From: Humibacillus xanthopallidus
GTDB lineage: Bacteria > Actinomycetota > Actinomycetes > Actinomycetales > Dermatophilaceae
Direction of reading: 5' to 3'
Assembly (NCBI RefSeq): GCF_006717145.1
Contig: NZ_VFQF01000001.1
Location: forward strand, 620,001 to 684,000
Length of the DNA: 64,000 bases
Position 1 is the stretch's first letter; each line of letters opens with the position of its first letter. A program made the position numbers and the translations under genes. Under the pieces are notes generated by a model. The model was given only the letters and a program-made list of their open reading frames with translations, did not search any database and was not told the DNA's origin. Positions 23,390 to 33,055 of this stretch are shown in pieces.

Positions 23390-24601
23390 ATGAGCCAGTG
23401 GCGCGAGGACACACGCACCCGAGTGCGTGCCCTCGGCACTGCGGTGCGCCAGCCGGGACCCGAGCGCGACGCGCTCATGCTGCTCGTCAAGGCCGCACTC
23501 GCAACGGTTCTCGCCTGGCAGTTCGCGGTGCGGGTGCTGCACAGTCCGGTGCCCTTCTATGCCCCGATGGCGGCGCTGCTCGTCGTCGACCGCACGATGG
23601 TGCGGTCGATCTCGGCGAGCGCCCAGCGCATCGCGGCCGTCGTGCTCGGCCTCGGCGTCGCCTGGGTGGCCGCGACGTTCGTCGGCGTCAACGTGTGGAC
23701 GATGTTCGTCGTCATCCTCGTCGCCCTCGTCATCGGTCGCTGGTCGCGGCTCGGTGACCACGGCATCCAGGTGCCGGCGATGGTGCTGCTCTCGCTCATC
23801 ACGGCCGGTGGCGTCGACGAGGAGTTCACCTCGCTCACCATCGTCGAGACGATCGCCGGAGGAGTCATCGGCGTCGCGGTCAACGCGCTCGTCTTCGCGC
23901 CGCTGCACCTGACCAAGCCTCGCCAGCGGGTGGCGGCCCTCACGGACCAGGTGCGCGACCTGCTCCTCGAGCTGGCCGACGGGCTGCGCCGCGGCTTCGA
24001 CGCGGAGACGGCGCGGGGGTGGTACCGCCGGGGCGGCGACATCGCCGACCGCACCCGCTACATCGTCGACGACATCCGGACGGGTCGCGAGAGCACGCGC
24101 TTCAACCCGCGCGAGGGCATCCGGCCGGCCGACGTGCACTGGGAGGGCTACGAGCGCACGGTCAAGACGCTGCGCCACGTGCTCTGGCAGGTGACCGGCA
24201 TCGGGCGCACCCTCGTCGACGCCACCGACGAGCGCCACCCTGCTCCGTCGCCCGACTTCCTGTCGCGGTTCGCTGACGCGCTCGGCTCGCTCGCGGAGGC
24301 GGTGCAGCAGCTGGGCCTGCACGACGAGGACGCGACCGCGGCTTTCGACCGCAGCATCGAGCACGCCCGCGACGTGCTGACCGAGCTGCGCGAGGAGGTG
24401 CGCGTGACCCCGCTCGAGGACCCCGAGCAGTGGCCCGTCTACGGCTCGCTCATCAGCGATGCGACGCGCGCGGTCCACGACCTGGAATCGGCGCGCGACG
24501 AGGCGTCGCGTCCGACCGAGACCGACCCCCTGAGGGTCACCCCCCAGACCGGTCTGTGGGCGCGGATGACCCGTCGTGGCGCGGCAGCGCCCGAGGGCTG
24601 A
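23390..24601 (+). CDS. FUSC/aromatic-acid-exporter-like membrane protein
   Basis: 403 aa. ATG 23390 with GGAGG about 8 bases upstream. Residues about 25-160 contain some six hydrophobic segments with Y-A-P-M-A-A-L-L-V-V-D, a pattern typical of FUSC and related ArAE transporters. The C-terminal 240 residues are soluble, helical and charged, with probable coiled coil around 300-370. Half-size FUSC proteins like this probably oligomerise. Export of aromatic acids or amphiphiles is the family role; the substrate here is unknown. The stop is immediately followed by the MerR-type promoter. Confidence 0.8.
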   Translation: MSQWREDTRTRVRALGTAVRQPGPERDALMLLVKAALATVLAWQFAVRVLHSPVPFYAPMAALLVVDRTMVRSISASAQRIAAVVLGLGVAWVAATFVGVNVWTMFVVILVALVIGRWSRLGDHGIQVPAMVLLSLITAGGVDEEFTSLTIVETIAGGVIGVAVNALVFAPLHLTKPRQRVAALTDQVRDLLLELADGLRRGFDAETARGWYRRGGDIADRTRYIVDDIRTGRESTRFNPREGIRPADVHWEGYERTVKTLRHVLWQVTGIGRTLVDATDERHPAPSPDFLSRFADALGSLAEAVQQLGLHDEDATAAFDRSIEHARDVLTELREEVRVTPLEDPEQWPVYGSLISDATRAVHDLESARDEASRPTETDPLRVTPQTGLWARMTRRGAAAPEG

Positions 24602-24633
24602 CTTGACGTGGAGTGCACTCGAAGGCGCAGGCT
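24602..24633 (+). promoter_or_regulatory. MerR-type promoter/operator of the regulator gene
   Basis: TTGACG (-35, 24603-24608) and CAGGCT (-10, 24628-24633) are 19 bp apart, the long spacer typical of MerR-controlled promoters. The spacer holds the perfect palindrome GAGTGCACTC. The same 24-nt element, with one change, precedes the aldo/keto reductase gene. Confidence 0.75.
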
Positions 24634-24639
24634 GGGCCG

Positions 24640-25035
24640 ATGACGACCATAGCCCCCACCGCGGGACTGTCGATCGCGGAGGCCGCCGAGCGCACGGGCC
24701 TCACGACGCACACCCTGCGCTACTACGAGCGCGACGGCCTCATGCTGCACGGGGTCGGCCGCTCGAGCTCGGGCCACCGGGTCTACACCGACGTCGACCT
24801 CGCGTGGATCACGATGCTGACGCGCCTGCGGGCGACGGGCATGCCCATCCGCGAGGTGCGGTCGTATGCCGTCCTGTGCCGTGAGGGTGACGGCAACGAG
24901 TCCGAGCGGCTGGCCCTCCTCCAGGCCCATCGGGCCCGGGTGCTCGCGCAGCTCGCCGAGGTCACCGAGCACCTCGGGGCCATCGACAACAAGATCGGCA
25001 TCTACCAGTCCCGTCTCGAGACCGCGGGGGTCTGA
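24640..25035 (+). CDS. MerR-family transcriptional regulator
   Basis: 131 aa. The N-terminal winged helix (S-I-A-E-A-A-E-R-T-G-L-T-T-H-T-L-R-Y-Y-E-R-D-G-L, residues about 11-34) is classical MerR, followed by the wing G-H-R-V-Y and a dimerisation helix (residues 85-125). There is no Cys cluster, so it senses a small molecule or aldehyde rather than a metal. It starts at ATG 24640. It most likely controls itself and the downstream aldo/keto reductase, since both have the same operator; regulators of this type beside aldo/keto reductase genes are common in actinomycetes. Confidence 0.92.
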   Translation: MTTIAPTAGLSIAEAAERTGLTTHTLRYYERDGLMLHGVGRSSSGHRVYTDVDLAWITMLTRLRATGMPIREVRSYAVLCREGDGNESERLALLQAHRARVLAQLAEVTEHLGAIDNKIGIYQSRLETAGV

Positions 25036-25066
25036 AGCCTGCAGCTCGTCACGGCCCGACTCGTGG

Positions 25067-25111
25067 CTTGACGGGTGCTTGACGGGTGCTTGACGGGTGG
25101 CTTGAGGGGTG
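25067..25111 (+). repeat. 11-bp tandem repeat carrying -35-like boxes
   Basis: CTTGACGGGTG occurs three times in perfect tandem (25067-25077, 25078-25088, 25089-25099), then once with one change (25101-25111). Each unit contains TTGAC or TTGAG. The array stands directly upstream of the real MerR-type promoter of the reductase gene. Confidence 0.9.
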
Positions 25112-25124
25112 ACGTCACGGGTGG

Positions 25125-25156
25125 CTTGACGTGGAGTGCGCTCGAAGGTCTTGACT
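25125..25156 (+). promoter_or_regulatory. MerR-type promoter/operator of the aldo/keto reductase gene
   Basis: The 24-nt element at 25125-25148 matches 24602-24625 at 23 of 24 positions (GAGTGCGCTC replaces the palindrome GAGTGCACTC). TTGACG at 25126-25131 is followed 19 bp later by TTGACT as the likely -10. The start codon is 8 bases beyond, so the leader is very short. Confidence 0.75.
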
Positions 25157-25163
25157 CGACACC

Positions 25164-26189
<1,026 letters not shown>

Positions 26190-26221
26190 CGACGTCAGGT
26201 CCGATCAGGGGATCGCCGCGC

Positions 26222-26258
26222 AGACGCTGACGGGTGGCAGGACCACCCGTCAGCGTCT
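26222..26258. terminator. Bidirectional terminator between converging genes
   Basis: A perfect 16-bp stem (AGACGCTGACGGGTGG at 26222-26237 and its complement at 26243-26258) with a 5-nt loop. The right arm overlaps the stop codon of the minus-strand gene. Confidence 0.9.
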
Positions 26259-28031
26259 CACCACGTCGCGCAGGTTGACGAGCAGGACGACGACGGCGGC
26301 CGAGAGGAGCACCCAGGAGGTGACGACCTGCCAGTTCTCGGCGACGTCGACGAGCAGGGTCAAGAGAACGGTCAGAGCGACGAGGCGCAGCAGGTAGGAG
26401 CCGAGGTAGCCGCGGGCGAAGGCCTCGACGCCGAGTACGAAGGTGATGACGAGCACGGTCGCGACCGGCCGGTCCGTCATGTCCGGCGCGACGAGGCCGG
26501 AGAGCAGGTAGAGGACGATCGGCGTGCTGACGACCGACCAGAACCCGAGCACCCGGTCGCGGGTGCGATCACTGCTGGTGATCGGGGTGCGACGGTGCGA
26601 CAGGTGGGCGTGGGGCGAGGCGACCGGAAGCCCGTCGCGTGCGGCGCGCTCGAGGCGCCCCCGCTCGTCGCGCAGGTGCACGGCCTGCATGCGCAGCGTG
26701 CTGAGGGTCAGCTCGTCGGGGGCGAGGGCGCGAACGGCGGGGCTGTCCGGGCCCAGCCCCGCGGATCTCGAGGTCAGTGTGTGGTGCAGCTGTGTGGCCT
26801 CGGTCTCGAGGCCCAACACCTGGGTGTCGATGTCGTCGATGCGCTCCGCGAGGAGCCGTGCCTCGGCGCCGGGGCCCGGCGCCACCTTCGCGAGGCCCGC
26901 CCATCCGACGGGGTCACCCCACGAGGCCCGCACCGTGGCGTCCCGCTCGTAGCGGGGACCCGCCGGGCCCCGCTCGCCGCCCAGCCGGTCCTGGGTGTCG
27001 TGGCCCCAGAGGCCGCGGTAGTCGCGCACCCACGGCGTGTCCTCGCCGATGACGACGGGGTTCCAGGCCTGCTCCTGCTGCGGCCCGATCGCCGATCCGT
27101 CGCCGCGGGCGTAGTCGACGTAGGGGATGCCGAGCCCTTCGCTCTGAGCCGCGCGCACCCAAGGCGCGAAGATCTTGGCGATGCGCCGGACTGCCGGCAC
27201 GACGCCTCCGAGCGACGGCGGAGCGATGGTGATGAGGTAGTCGCCGGGCAGGTAGGCGCCGGAGTGGGATCCGGCGCCGGCGAAGACGACGGGGTGACGT
27301 CCGTCGACGATCGACAGGTCGGGGTCGTCCCACCGGCGGCGGAGGTCGTCGCCGACCTCGTCGTGGGCCGAGAAGACGACCCAGCGTGCCGGCGGCAGCC
27401 CGTCGGCGTCGATCGCGCCCGTGCCGTCGAGGTAGATCGTCACCTGCTCCCAGTCGGCCTCGTGCTCGTTGACTCCCGAGAAACCGGAGCGCCAGTTGTT
27501 GAAGGAGTAGAAGAACCAGTACTGGCACACGATCCAGTCGTCGCTGCGCACGACGCGGCCGTAGTACGTCGGGCGGTCGGGTGACAGGCGCTCGCGCTGC
27601 ACGGCATACGCCGTCGCGGCACTGCCGCCGGGCACCGAGCCGCGCAGCAGCAGGGAGGCGCGGCTCACGGTGTCGATGGTGCGCCCGAGCAGGCCCACCT
27701 GAGCCAGCCGGCTGCCGGGCCGGAAGCTCGGCCTCCGGCCCGGGAGCAGACGCCGCACGCGGCCCCACCACGAGTCCGGCTCGGTGAGGCCGCTGAGCGA
27801 CAACCCCGGACCGTCGTGGGCGGCGCCTCGACGGGCGAGCTCGTCGAGGGTGAGGGACCCCGGCACGGCGAGCACCTCGCTCGTGCCGGCCTCGTTGCCG
27901 ACGAGGGACGCACCGGCGACGTAGGCGTCGACGGCGACCGGCACGAAGTACTCGCCCTGGGTCAGGCGCAGCACCGGCTCGTGGGCACGCAGCAGCGCCA
28001 GGTCGTCTGCGAGCCCAGCCGCCTCCGTCAC
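26250..28031 (-). CDS. Vps62-like protein with C-terminal membrane domain
   Basis: 593 aa. I use GTG 28031, preceded by GAGGTGG at 8 bases; GTG 28076 has no ribosome-binding site. Residues about 150-380 resemble the Vps62/DUF946 domain: W-I-V-C-Q-Y-W-F-F-Y-S-F-N-N-W, N-E-H-E-A-D-W-E-Q-V-T-I-Y-L-D, R-W-V-V-F-S-A-H-D-E and P-V-V-F-A-G-A-G-S-H-S. A helical, likely coiled-coil stretch follows (400-470). About four hydrophobic segments end the protein (485-590), so the N-terminal part is probably anchored to the membrane. Its function is not established in bacteria. No partner gene is evident. Confidence 0.75.
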   Translation of the reverse strand: MTEAAGLADDLALLRAHEPVLRLTQGEYFVPVAVDAYVAGASLVGNEAGTSEVLAVPGSLTLDELARRGAAHDGPGLSLSGLTEPDSWWGRVRRLLPGRRPSFRPGSRLAQVGLLGRTIDTVSRASLLLRGSVPGGSAATAYAVQRERLSPDRPTYYGRVVRSDDWIVCQYWFFYSFNNWRSGFSGVNEHEADWEQVTIYLDGTGAIDADGLPPARWVVFSAHDEVGDDLRRRWDDPDLSIVDGRHPVVFAGAGSHSGAYLPGDYLITIAPPSLGGVVPAVRRIAKIFAPWVRAAQSEGLGIPYVDYARGDGSAIGPQQEQAWNPVVIGEDTPWVRDYRGLWGHDTQDRLGGERGPAGPRYERDATVRASWGDPVGWAGLAKVAPGPGAEARLLAERIDDIDTQVLGLETEATQLHHTLTSRSAGLGPDSPAVRALAPDELTLSTLRMQAVHLRDERGRLERAARDGLPVASPHAHLSHRRTPITSSDRTRDRVLGFWSVVSTPIVLYLLSGLVAPDMTDRPVATVLVITFVLGVEAFARGYLGSYLLRLVALTVLLTLLVDVAENWQVVTSWVLLSAAVVVLLVNLRDVVRR

Positions 28032-28175
28032 GCAGTGCCACCTCGTCGTCCTCGCGCCGGCCCCCGACAGGCCCACGCCGCTGACGCGAGTGTGCCACTG
28101 GTCCGCGTCGCCACGTGGACCTTTGACCGCCAGCAGGTATGCCGCGTCGCGCGGTGCGCGTGATTAGGTGGGGTC

Positions 28176-28829
28176 ATGCGCGTGACTCACCTCGGACATG
28201 CCTGCCTGCTCGTTGAGTCGGCTGACCGCCGGATCCTCATCGACCCCGGCAACTTCTCCGCAGGCTTCGACCAGCTGACGGGTCTCGACGCCATCATCGT
28301 CACCCACAACCACCCCGACCACTTCGACCCCGAGCGCGCCCCGCAGCTCGTGCGGGCCAACCCCGGCACGCCGGTGCACACCGACCCGCTGACCGCCGAG
28401 GCACTCCGCGCCGAGGGTCTGGCCGCCCTGCCCACGAAGCAGGGGGAACCGTTCGCCGTCGGCGACGTGACGGTGGAGCCCGTCGGCGAGCTGCACGCCT
28501 TCAACCACGCCGCGATGCCGCGCATCCCCAACATCGGGGTCGTCCTGCGCGCCGACGGCGAGCCCACGCTCTTCCACCCCGGTGACGCCTACGACGCCGA
28601 CCCGGGGCCGGTCGACGTGCTCGCGCACCCGCTCAACGCCCCCTGGGCCGCGAGCCGTGACTCCATCGCGTTCGTCGCCCGCATCGCGCCCAAGGTCTTC
28701 GTCCCGATCCACGACGCGCTGCTCTCGACGGCCGGTCGGCGGATGTACTCCGGCCACATCGTGCAGTTCTCGGGCGTCGACGGGCTCGACTACGTTGACC
28801 TGCGTGACGACGAGTCCGCGACCTTCTGA
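28176..28829 (+). CDS. Metallo-beta-lactamase-fold hydrolase (UlaG-like)
   Basis: 217 aa cytosolic protein. The metal-binding H-x-H-x-D-H is at residues 44-49 (H-N-H-P-D-H), with further ligands expected at H109-type (E-L-H-A-F-N-H), D in H-P-G-D-A-Y-D and H in F-V-P-I-H-D. This is the short UlaG/YtnP-like branch of the fold, often annotated only as metal-dependent hydrolase. Start ATG 28176; the ABC exporter genes follow 13 bp later, so the three may form one transcript. Confidence 0.88.
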   Translation: MRVTHLGHACLLVESADRRILIDPGNFSAGFDQLTGLDAIIVTHNHPDHFDPERAPQLVRANPGTPVHTDPLTAEALRAEGLAALPTKQGEPFAVGDVTVEPVGELHAFNHAAMPRIPNIGVVLRADGEPTLFHPGDAYDADPGPVDVLAHPLNAPWAASRDSIAFVARIAPKVFVPIHDALLSTAGRRMYSGHIVQFSGVDGLDYVDLRDDESATF

Positions 28830-28842
28830 GCGTGACCGACCC

Positions 28843-29682
28843 ATGACAGACCTCGGGGGAGTGTCGTTGAACGATCCTGGTGTTCTCGCGAACCTACCTG
28901 CGCCGCAAGGTGTTCCGACCGAGGGGCCAGCCATCGCCATGCGGGCCCTCGGCAAGCGCTTCGGTGACCTCATCGCCGTCAAGGGCATCGACCTCGACGT
29001 GCCCCGCGGGTCGTTCTTCGGTCTCGTCGGGCCCAACGGAGCCGGCAAGACGACGACGCTCTCCATGGTCACGGGCCTGCTGCGGCCCGACAGCGGACAG
29101 GCCTTCGTGCTGGGCCACGACGTCTGGGCCGACCCCGTCGCGGCGAAGCGACTGCTCGGGGTGCTTCCCGACGGGCTCAAGCTCTTCGACCGGCTGACCG
29201 GTCTCCAGCTCATCACGTATGCCGGCCTCCTCCGCGGCATGCCACGCGACCTCGCGACGTCGCGGGCGACCGAGCTCATCGCCGCGCTCGGTCTCTCCGA
29301 GGCCCAGGGCAAGCTCGTCGTCGACTACTCGGCCGGCATGACGAAGAAGACGACGCTGGCCTGCGCGCTCGTGCACGCCCCGCGGGTGCTCGTGCTCGAC
29401 GAGCCGTTCGAGGCCGTCGACCCGGTCTCGGCCGCCACGATCCGACGCATCCTCGAGGACTACGTGGCAGCCGGAGGCACGGTCGTGCTCTCGAGCCACG
29501 TCATGGATCTCGTGCAGCGACTGTGCAGCCACGTCGCCGTCATCGCCGACGGGCAGGTGCTGGCCGTCGGGCAGACCGACGACGTGCGCAGCGGCCGCTC
29601 CCTCGAGGAGCGCTTCGTCGAGCTGGTCGGGGGCAGCGTCGAGGTGGAGGGCCTGTCGTGGTTGCGCACCTCCTCCGACTGA
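28843..29682 (+). CDS. ABC exporter ATPase
   Basis: 279 aa. Walker A G-P-N-G-A-G-K-T-T near residue 65, an atypical signature Y-S-A-G-M-T-K-K-T near 165 (G retained, Q replaced) and Walker B V-L-V-L-D-E-P-F-E near 188; the usual E-P-T is E-P-F. This matches ABC-2 type export ATPases. Start ATG 28843 has only weak upstream complementarity; GTG 28861 is an alternative. The 3' end overlaps the permease gene by 25 bp. Confidence 0.88.
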   Translation: MTDLGGVSLNDPGVLANLPAPQGVPTEGPAIAMRALGKRFGDLIAVKGIDLDVPRGSFFGLVGPNGAGKTTTLSMVTGLLRPDSGQAFVLGHDVWADPVAAKRLLGVLPDGLKLFDRLTGLQLITYAGLLRGMPRDLATSRATELIAALGLSEAQGKLVVDYSAGMTKKTTLACALVHAPRVLVLDEPFEAVDPVSAATIRRILEDYVAAGGTVVLSSHVMDLVQRLCSHVAVIADGQVLAVGQTDDVRSGRSLEERFVELVGGSVEVEGLSWLRTSSD

Positions 29683-31229
29683 AGCTCCTCCTTCTCCGAA
29701 ACCTCTTCCGGCGCAGCCGGGCCCAGACGATCGGCCTCATCGCCGGCATCGTCTACTTCTCCTTCGCGGTGGTCGGGGTGGCCGTTCTGCTGGGGTCGTT
29801 GCGCACCTCGCTCGACGACGCTCGCATCGTCATCCCGCTCGTCGGGGCCGGCACGATCGTGCTCTGGACGATCGTGCCGCTCTTCACCTTCGGCTCGGAC
29901 CCGACGCTCGACCCTGCGCGGTTCGCGACCTTCGCCGTGCCGACCCGTGACCTCGCCATCGGTCTTGCGCTCTCGGCCCTCATCGGCCTGCCGGCGATCG
30001 CGACGTGCGTCGTCATGGCCGGTGTCTTCGTCGCGTGGACGATGACGCCGGGGTCCGCGGTCGTCGGGCTCATGTGTGTCGTCATCGGGGTCCTGACCGC
30101 CGTGACGACGAGCCGCTGGGTCTCGGCGCGCGCGACCGGCGCTCTGCAGTCACGGCGCGGCCGTGACGGGCTGGCCATCGCGGGGCTGCTGCTGCTCCTC
30201 GTCGCGGGTCCGCTCGTGGCCTTCATCGGCAGCTCCGGCTCCGATGCGAAGTCCACCGCCGCGCTGCTGTCCGACGTCATCGGGTGGACCCCCCTCGGCT
30301 GGGTGTGGGCCGCGCCCACCGACATCGCCGCCGGCAACGTCGTGATCGGCCTTCTACGTCTGCTGCTCGGCGCGCTGACGCTCTACGTCGTCGGGCGGCT
30401 GTGGGCCCGGGCCGTGGCCGACCAGGTGGAGAACCCCCGCGCCGTCGCGCGCTCCGACGCCGGTGTCGCCGCCGACGGCGACCTCGGCCTCCTGGCCCGC
30501 ACGGCCGACACCCCGGGTGGAGCGGTGGCGGGCCGGGTGCTCACCTACTACCGGCGCGACCCCCGCTTCCAGGTCGCGCTCATCACGACCCCGCTCGTGC
30601 CGCTGCTGCTCCTCGTGCCCTTCACCGTCGGCGACGTGCTCTGGGCGCCCCTGCTCATGGGCCCCCTCGTCGCCTTCCTGCTCGGCTTCGGCGAGCACAA
30701 CGCGGTGGCCTACGACTCCGACGCGGTCTGGCTCCACCTCGTCACGGCCACCCCGGGCGTGGCCGACCGTCGGGGGCGCCTCATCTCCTCAGCGCTGCTC
30801 GCGCTCCTGCTCGTGCCGGCATACACGCTCGTCGGTGCGGGGCTCGGCCAGCGCCTCGACCTCGTCGGTGGGCTGCTCGGCCTGTCGGTGGCGCTGCTCG
30901 GGGCCGGCTACGGCCTCTCGAGCGTCATGAACGTCGTGCTGCCCTACCCCGTGCCCGAGTCGGGGGAGAGCCCCTTCGCCTCACCCCCCGGCGCGGCCGG
31001 CGCCACCCTGCTCGCCCAGACCGTCGCGAGCATCGGCACGACCGTCGTCGCGGCTCCGGTGCTGGTGCTCGCGTGGCTCGGCTGGCAGGGGCAGGTGTGG
31101 GCGGTGTGGGCCACCGCAGTGCTCGGGATGGCGCTGGGGGTCGGAGCGGCGCTCGTCGGCATCTGCATCGGCGCCCGCCTCTTCGAACGACGCGGGCCCG
31201 AGCTGCTCGCCGCTCTGCGACGCACCTGA
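29658..31229 (+). CDS. ABC exporter membrane subunit
   Basis: 523 aa with about 12 hydrophobic segments spread over the whole length. GTG 29658 is chosen because GGAGG lies 7 bases upstream, within the ATPase gene. It is the only membrane partner for the preceding ATPase, and together they would form an ABC-2 type exporter. Permeases of this size seem to be a duplicated six-helix unit. The cargo cannot be told from the sequence. It converges with ppgK, with only 14 bp between them and no hairpin. Confidence 0.85.
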   Translation: MVAHLLRLKLLLLRNLFRRSRAQTIGLIAGIVYFSFAVVGVAVLLGSLRTSLDDARIVIPLVGAGTIVLWTIVPLFTFGSDPTLDPARFATFAVPTRDLAIGLALSALIGLPAIATCVVMAGVFVAWTMTPGSAVVGLMCVVIGVLTAVTTSRWVSARATGALQSRRGRDGLAIAGLLLLLVAGPLVAFIGSSGSDAKSTAALLSDVIGWTPLGWVWAAPTDIAAGNVVIGLLRLLLGALTLYVVGRLWARAVADQVENPRAVARSDAGVAADGDLGLLARTADTPGGAVAGRVLTYYRRDPRFQVALITTPLVPLLLLVPFTVGDVLWAPLLMGPLVAFLLGFGEHNAVAYDSDAVWLHLVTATPGVADRRGRLISSALLALLLVPAYTLVGAGLGQRLDLVGGLLGLSVALLGAGYGLSSVMNVVLPYPVPESGESPFASPPGAAGATLLAQTVASIGTTVVAAPVLVLAWLGWQGQVWAVWATAVLGMALGVGAALVGICIGARLFERRGPELLAALRRT

Positions 31230-31243
31230 CCGACGCGGTGGTG

Positions 31244-32020
31244 TCAGTCCCTGCCCTTGCCCTCGGCGCGGTCGACCGCGAGGTGCGCGGCGCCGATGAT
31301 GCCGGCCTGGTTGCGCAGGAGGGCGGGCACGATCGGGCAGCGCAGCCGTAGCTGCGGCAGGAACTTCTCGCTGTCCTTGGAGATGCCGCCGCCGACGACG
31401 ATGAGGTCCGGCGAGAAGAGCTTCTCGATGGTGTCGTAGTAGACCTGCAGCCGCTCGACGTACTCGCTCCACGACAGGCCCTCGGCGTCCTTGACGGACG
31501 AGGCGGCGCGGTCCTCGGCGTCGTAACCGTCGATCTCGAGGTGCCCGAGCTCGGAGTTGGGCACGAGCACGCCGTCGTGGATGATGGCCGTGCCGATGCC
31601 GGTGCCGAGCGTCGTGAGGATGACGAGGCCCTGCACACCCTTGGCGGCGCCGTAGTGCAGCTCGGCGATGCCGGCCGCATCTGCGTCGTTGAGCACCGTG
31701 ACGTCGCGGCCGGTGTGCTCCTTGATGAGCGCCTCCGCGTCGGTGCCCCGCCAGGAGGGGTCGATGTTGGCGGCCGACAGCACGGTGCCGCGGATGACCA
31801 CGGCCGGCACGGTCACGCCGATGGGGGAGCCACCGGTCTGCTCGGCGAAGTGGTCGACGATCTGGTCGACGACCTCGGCCACGGCGTCGGGTGTCGCCGG
31901 CTTCGGCGTGAGGATCTTGAGGCGGGCCTCGGCGAGGTCGCCGACCTCGAGGTCGACGGGCGCACCCTTGATGCCGCTGCCGCCGATGTCGATGCCGAGT
32001 GGCTTGCCCTTCTTGCCCAT
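31244..32020 (-). CDS. ppgK: Polyphosphate glucokinase
   Basis: 258 aa ROK-type sugar kinase that phosphorylates glucose from polyphosphate (in many actinomycetes also from ATP). Phosphate-1 motif G-I-D-I-G-G-S-G-I-K-G at the N-terminus; catalytic Asp in V-L-N-D-A-D-A-A-G near residue 110; glucose and zinc-less ROK motif E-L-G-H-L-E; adenosine region V-V-G-G-G-I-S. I chose ATG 32020, preceded by GGAAG at 9 bases, over TTG 32029. It supplies glucose-6-phosphate. It is followed upstream by map on the same strand. Confidence 0.94.
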   Translation of the reverse strand: MGKKGKPLGIDIGGSGIKGAPVDLEVGDLAEARLKILTPKPATPDAVAEVVDQIVDHFAEQTGGSPIGVTVPAVVIRGTVLSAANIDPSWRGTDAEALIKEHTGRDVTVLNDADAAGIAELHYGAAKGVQGLVILTTLGTGIGTAIIHDGVLVPNSELGHLEIDGYDAEDRAASSVKDAEGLSWSEYVERLQVYYDTIEKLFSPDLIVVGGGISKDSEKFLPQLRLRCPIVPALLRNQAGIIGAAHLAVDRAEGKGRD

Positions 32021-32098
32021 GAGCTGCAACTTCCTTGTCGAGGTGTGGGTGCGCTGAGACCGCCGGCGACCGGCGTCTCGGGGTGTGGCGACAGGAGC

Positions 32099-32962
32099 CT
32101 ACGGCAGCGTGAGGATCTCGTTGCCGGTGTCCGTCACGAGGATGGTGTGCTCGAACTGCGCCGAGCGCCGGCCGTCGCGGGTGACGACGGTCCAGCCGTC
32201 GTCCCACATCTGCCACTCGTGAGTGCCGAGGTTGAGCATCGGCTCGATCGTGAAGGTCATGCCGGCCTGGATGACGGTGCCGTAGTTCGGCGCGGCGTCG
32301 TAGTGCGGCACGATGAGGCCGGAGTGGAACTCCGTGCCGATGCCGTGGCCGGTGAAGTCGCGCACGACGCCGTAGCCGAAGCGCTTCGCGTAGCTCTCGA
32401 TGACCCGGCCGATGACGTTGATCTGGCGACCCGGACGGGCCGCGCGGATGCCGCGCATCATCGCCTCGTGGGTGCGCTCGACGAGCAGCCGCGACTCCTC
32501 GTCGACATCGCCGACGAGGTAGGTCGCGTCGGTGTCTCCGTGGACCCCGCCGACGAATGCCGTGACGTCGATGTTGACGATGTCGCCGTCCTCGAGCGCC
32601 CGGCCGTCGGGGATGCCGTGACAGATGACCTCGTTGACGCTCGTGCAGACCGACTTCGGGAATCCCTTGTAGCCCAAGGGAGACGGGTAGGCGCCGTGGT
32701 CGAGCATGAACTCGTGGGCCACCGCGTCGAGCTCGTCGGTCGTCACACCGGGGGCGATGCGCTCCGCAGCGGCGGCCATCGCCTGCGCGGCGATCCGTCC
32801 GGCGACGCGCATCAGCTCGACCGTCTCGGCGTCCTTGATGCGAGCGTCGCCGTCCTCGCGCGGGTTGGGCACGTCGACATAGTGCGGCCGGGCGATCGAG
32901 GAGGGCACGGACCGGCGCGGGCTGAGTGGGTGCGGAGACACCGGGGCGTGGAGCAACGGCAT
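32099..32962 (-). CDS. map: Methionine aminopeptidase type I, N-terminally extended
   Basis: 287 aa. It removes the initiator Met from nascent proteins. All five metal ligands are visible: D in V-N-I-D-V-T and D in H-G-D-T-D, H in F-T-G-H-G-I-G, E in T-I-E-P-M, E in Q-F-E-H-T. A Pro/Ser/Arg-rich extension of about 40 residues precedes the catalytic domain, as in the longer MapB-type enzymes of mycobacteria, where it may dock on the ribosome. The start codon ATG 32962 lies inside a GTATGCC motif. Confidence 0.94.
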   Translation of the reverse strand: MPLLHAPVSPHPLSPRRSVPSSIARPHYVDVPNPREDGDARIKDAETVELMRVAGRIAAQAMAAAAERIAPGVTTDELDAVAHEFMLDHGAYPSPLGYKGFPKSVCTSVNEVICHGIPDGRALEDGDIVNIDVTAFVGGVHGDTDATYLVGDVDEESRLLVERTHEAMMRGIRAARPGRQINVIGRVIESYAKRFGYGVVRDFTGHGIGTEFHSGLIVPHYDAAPNYGTVIQAGMTFTIEPMLNLGTHEWQMWDDGWTVVTRDGRRSAQFEHTILVTDTGNEILTLP

Positions 32963-33055
32963 ACGGTGGAGTCTAGGTCGTCGCGACCGCGCCCCGGCGC
33001 AGCGAGCCCACGACCCGGACCCGTCAGGACGTCAGCGCAGATGTGAGGAGTCGCA

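Noticed and set aside
19051-24601. Defence island around the HerA-like ATPase
   Set aside because: Apart from HerA there is no nuclease, methyltransferase, reverse transcriptase or toxin gene; neighbours are membrane and lipid-type genes.
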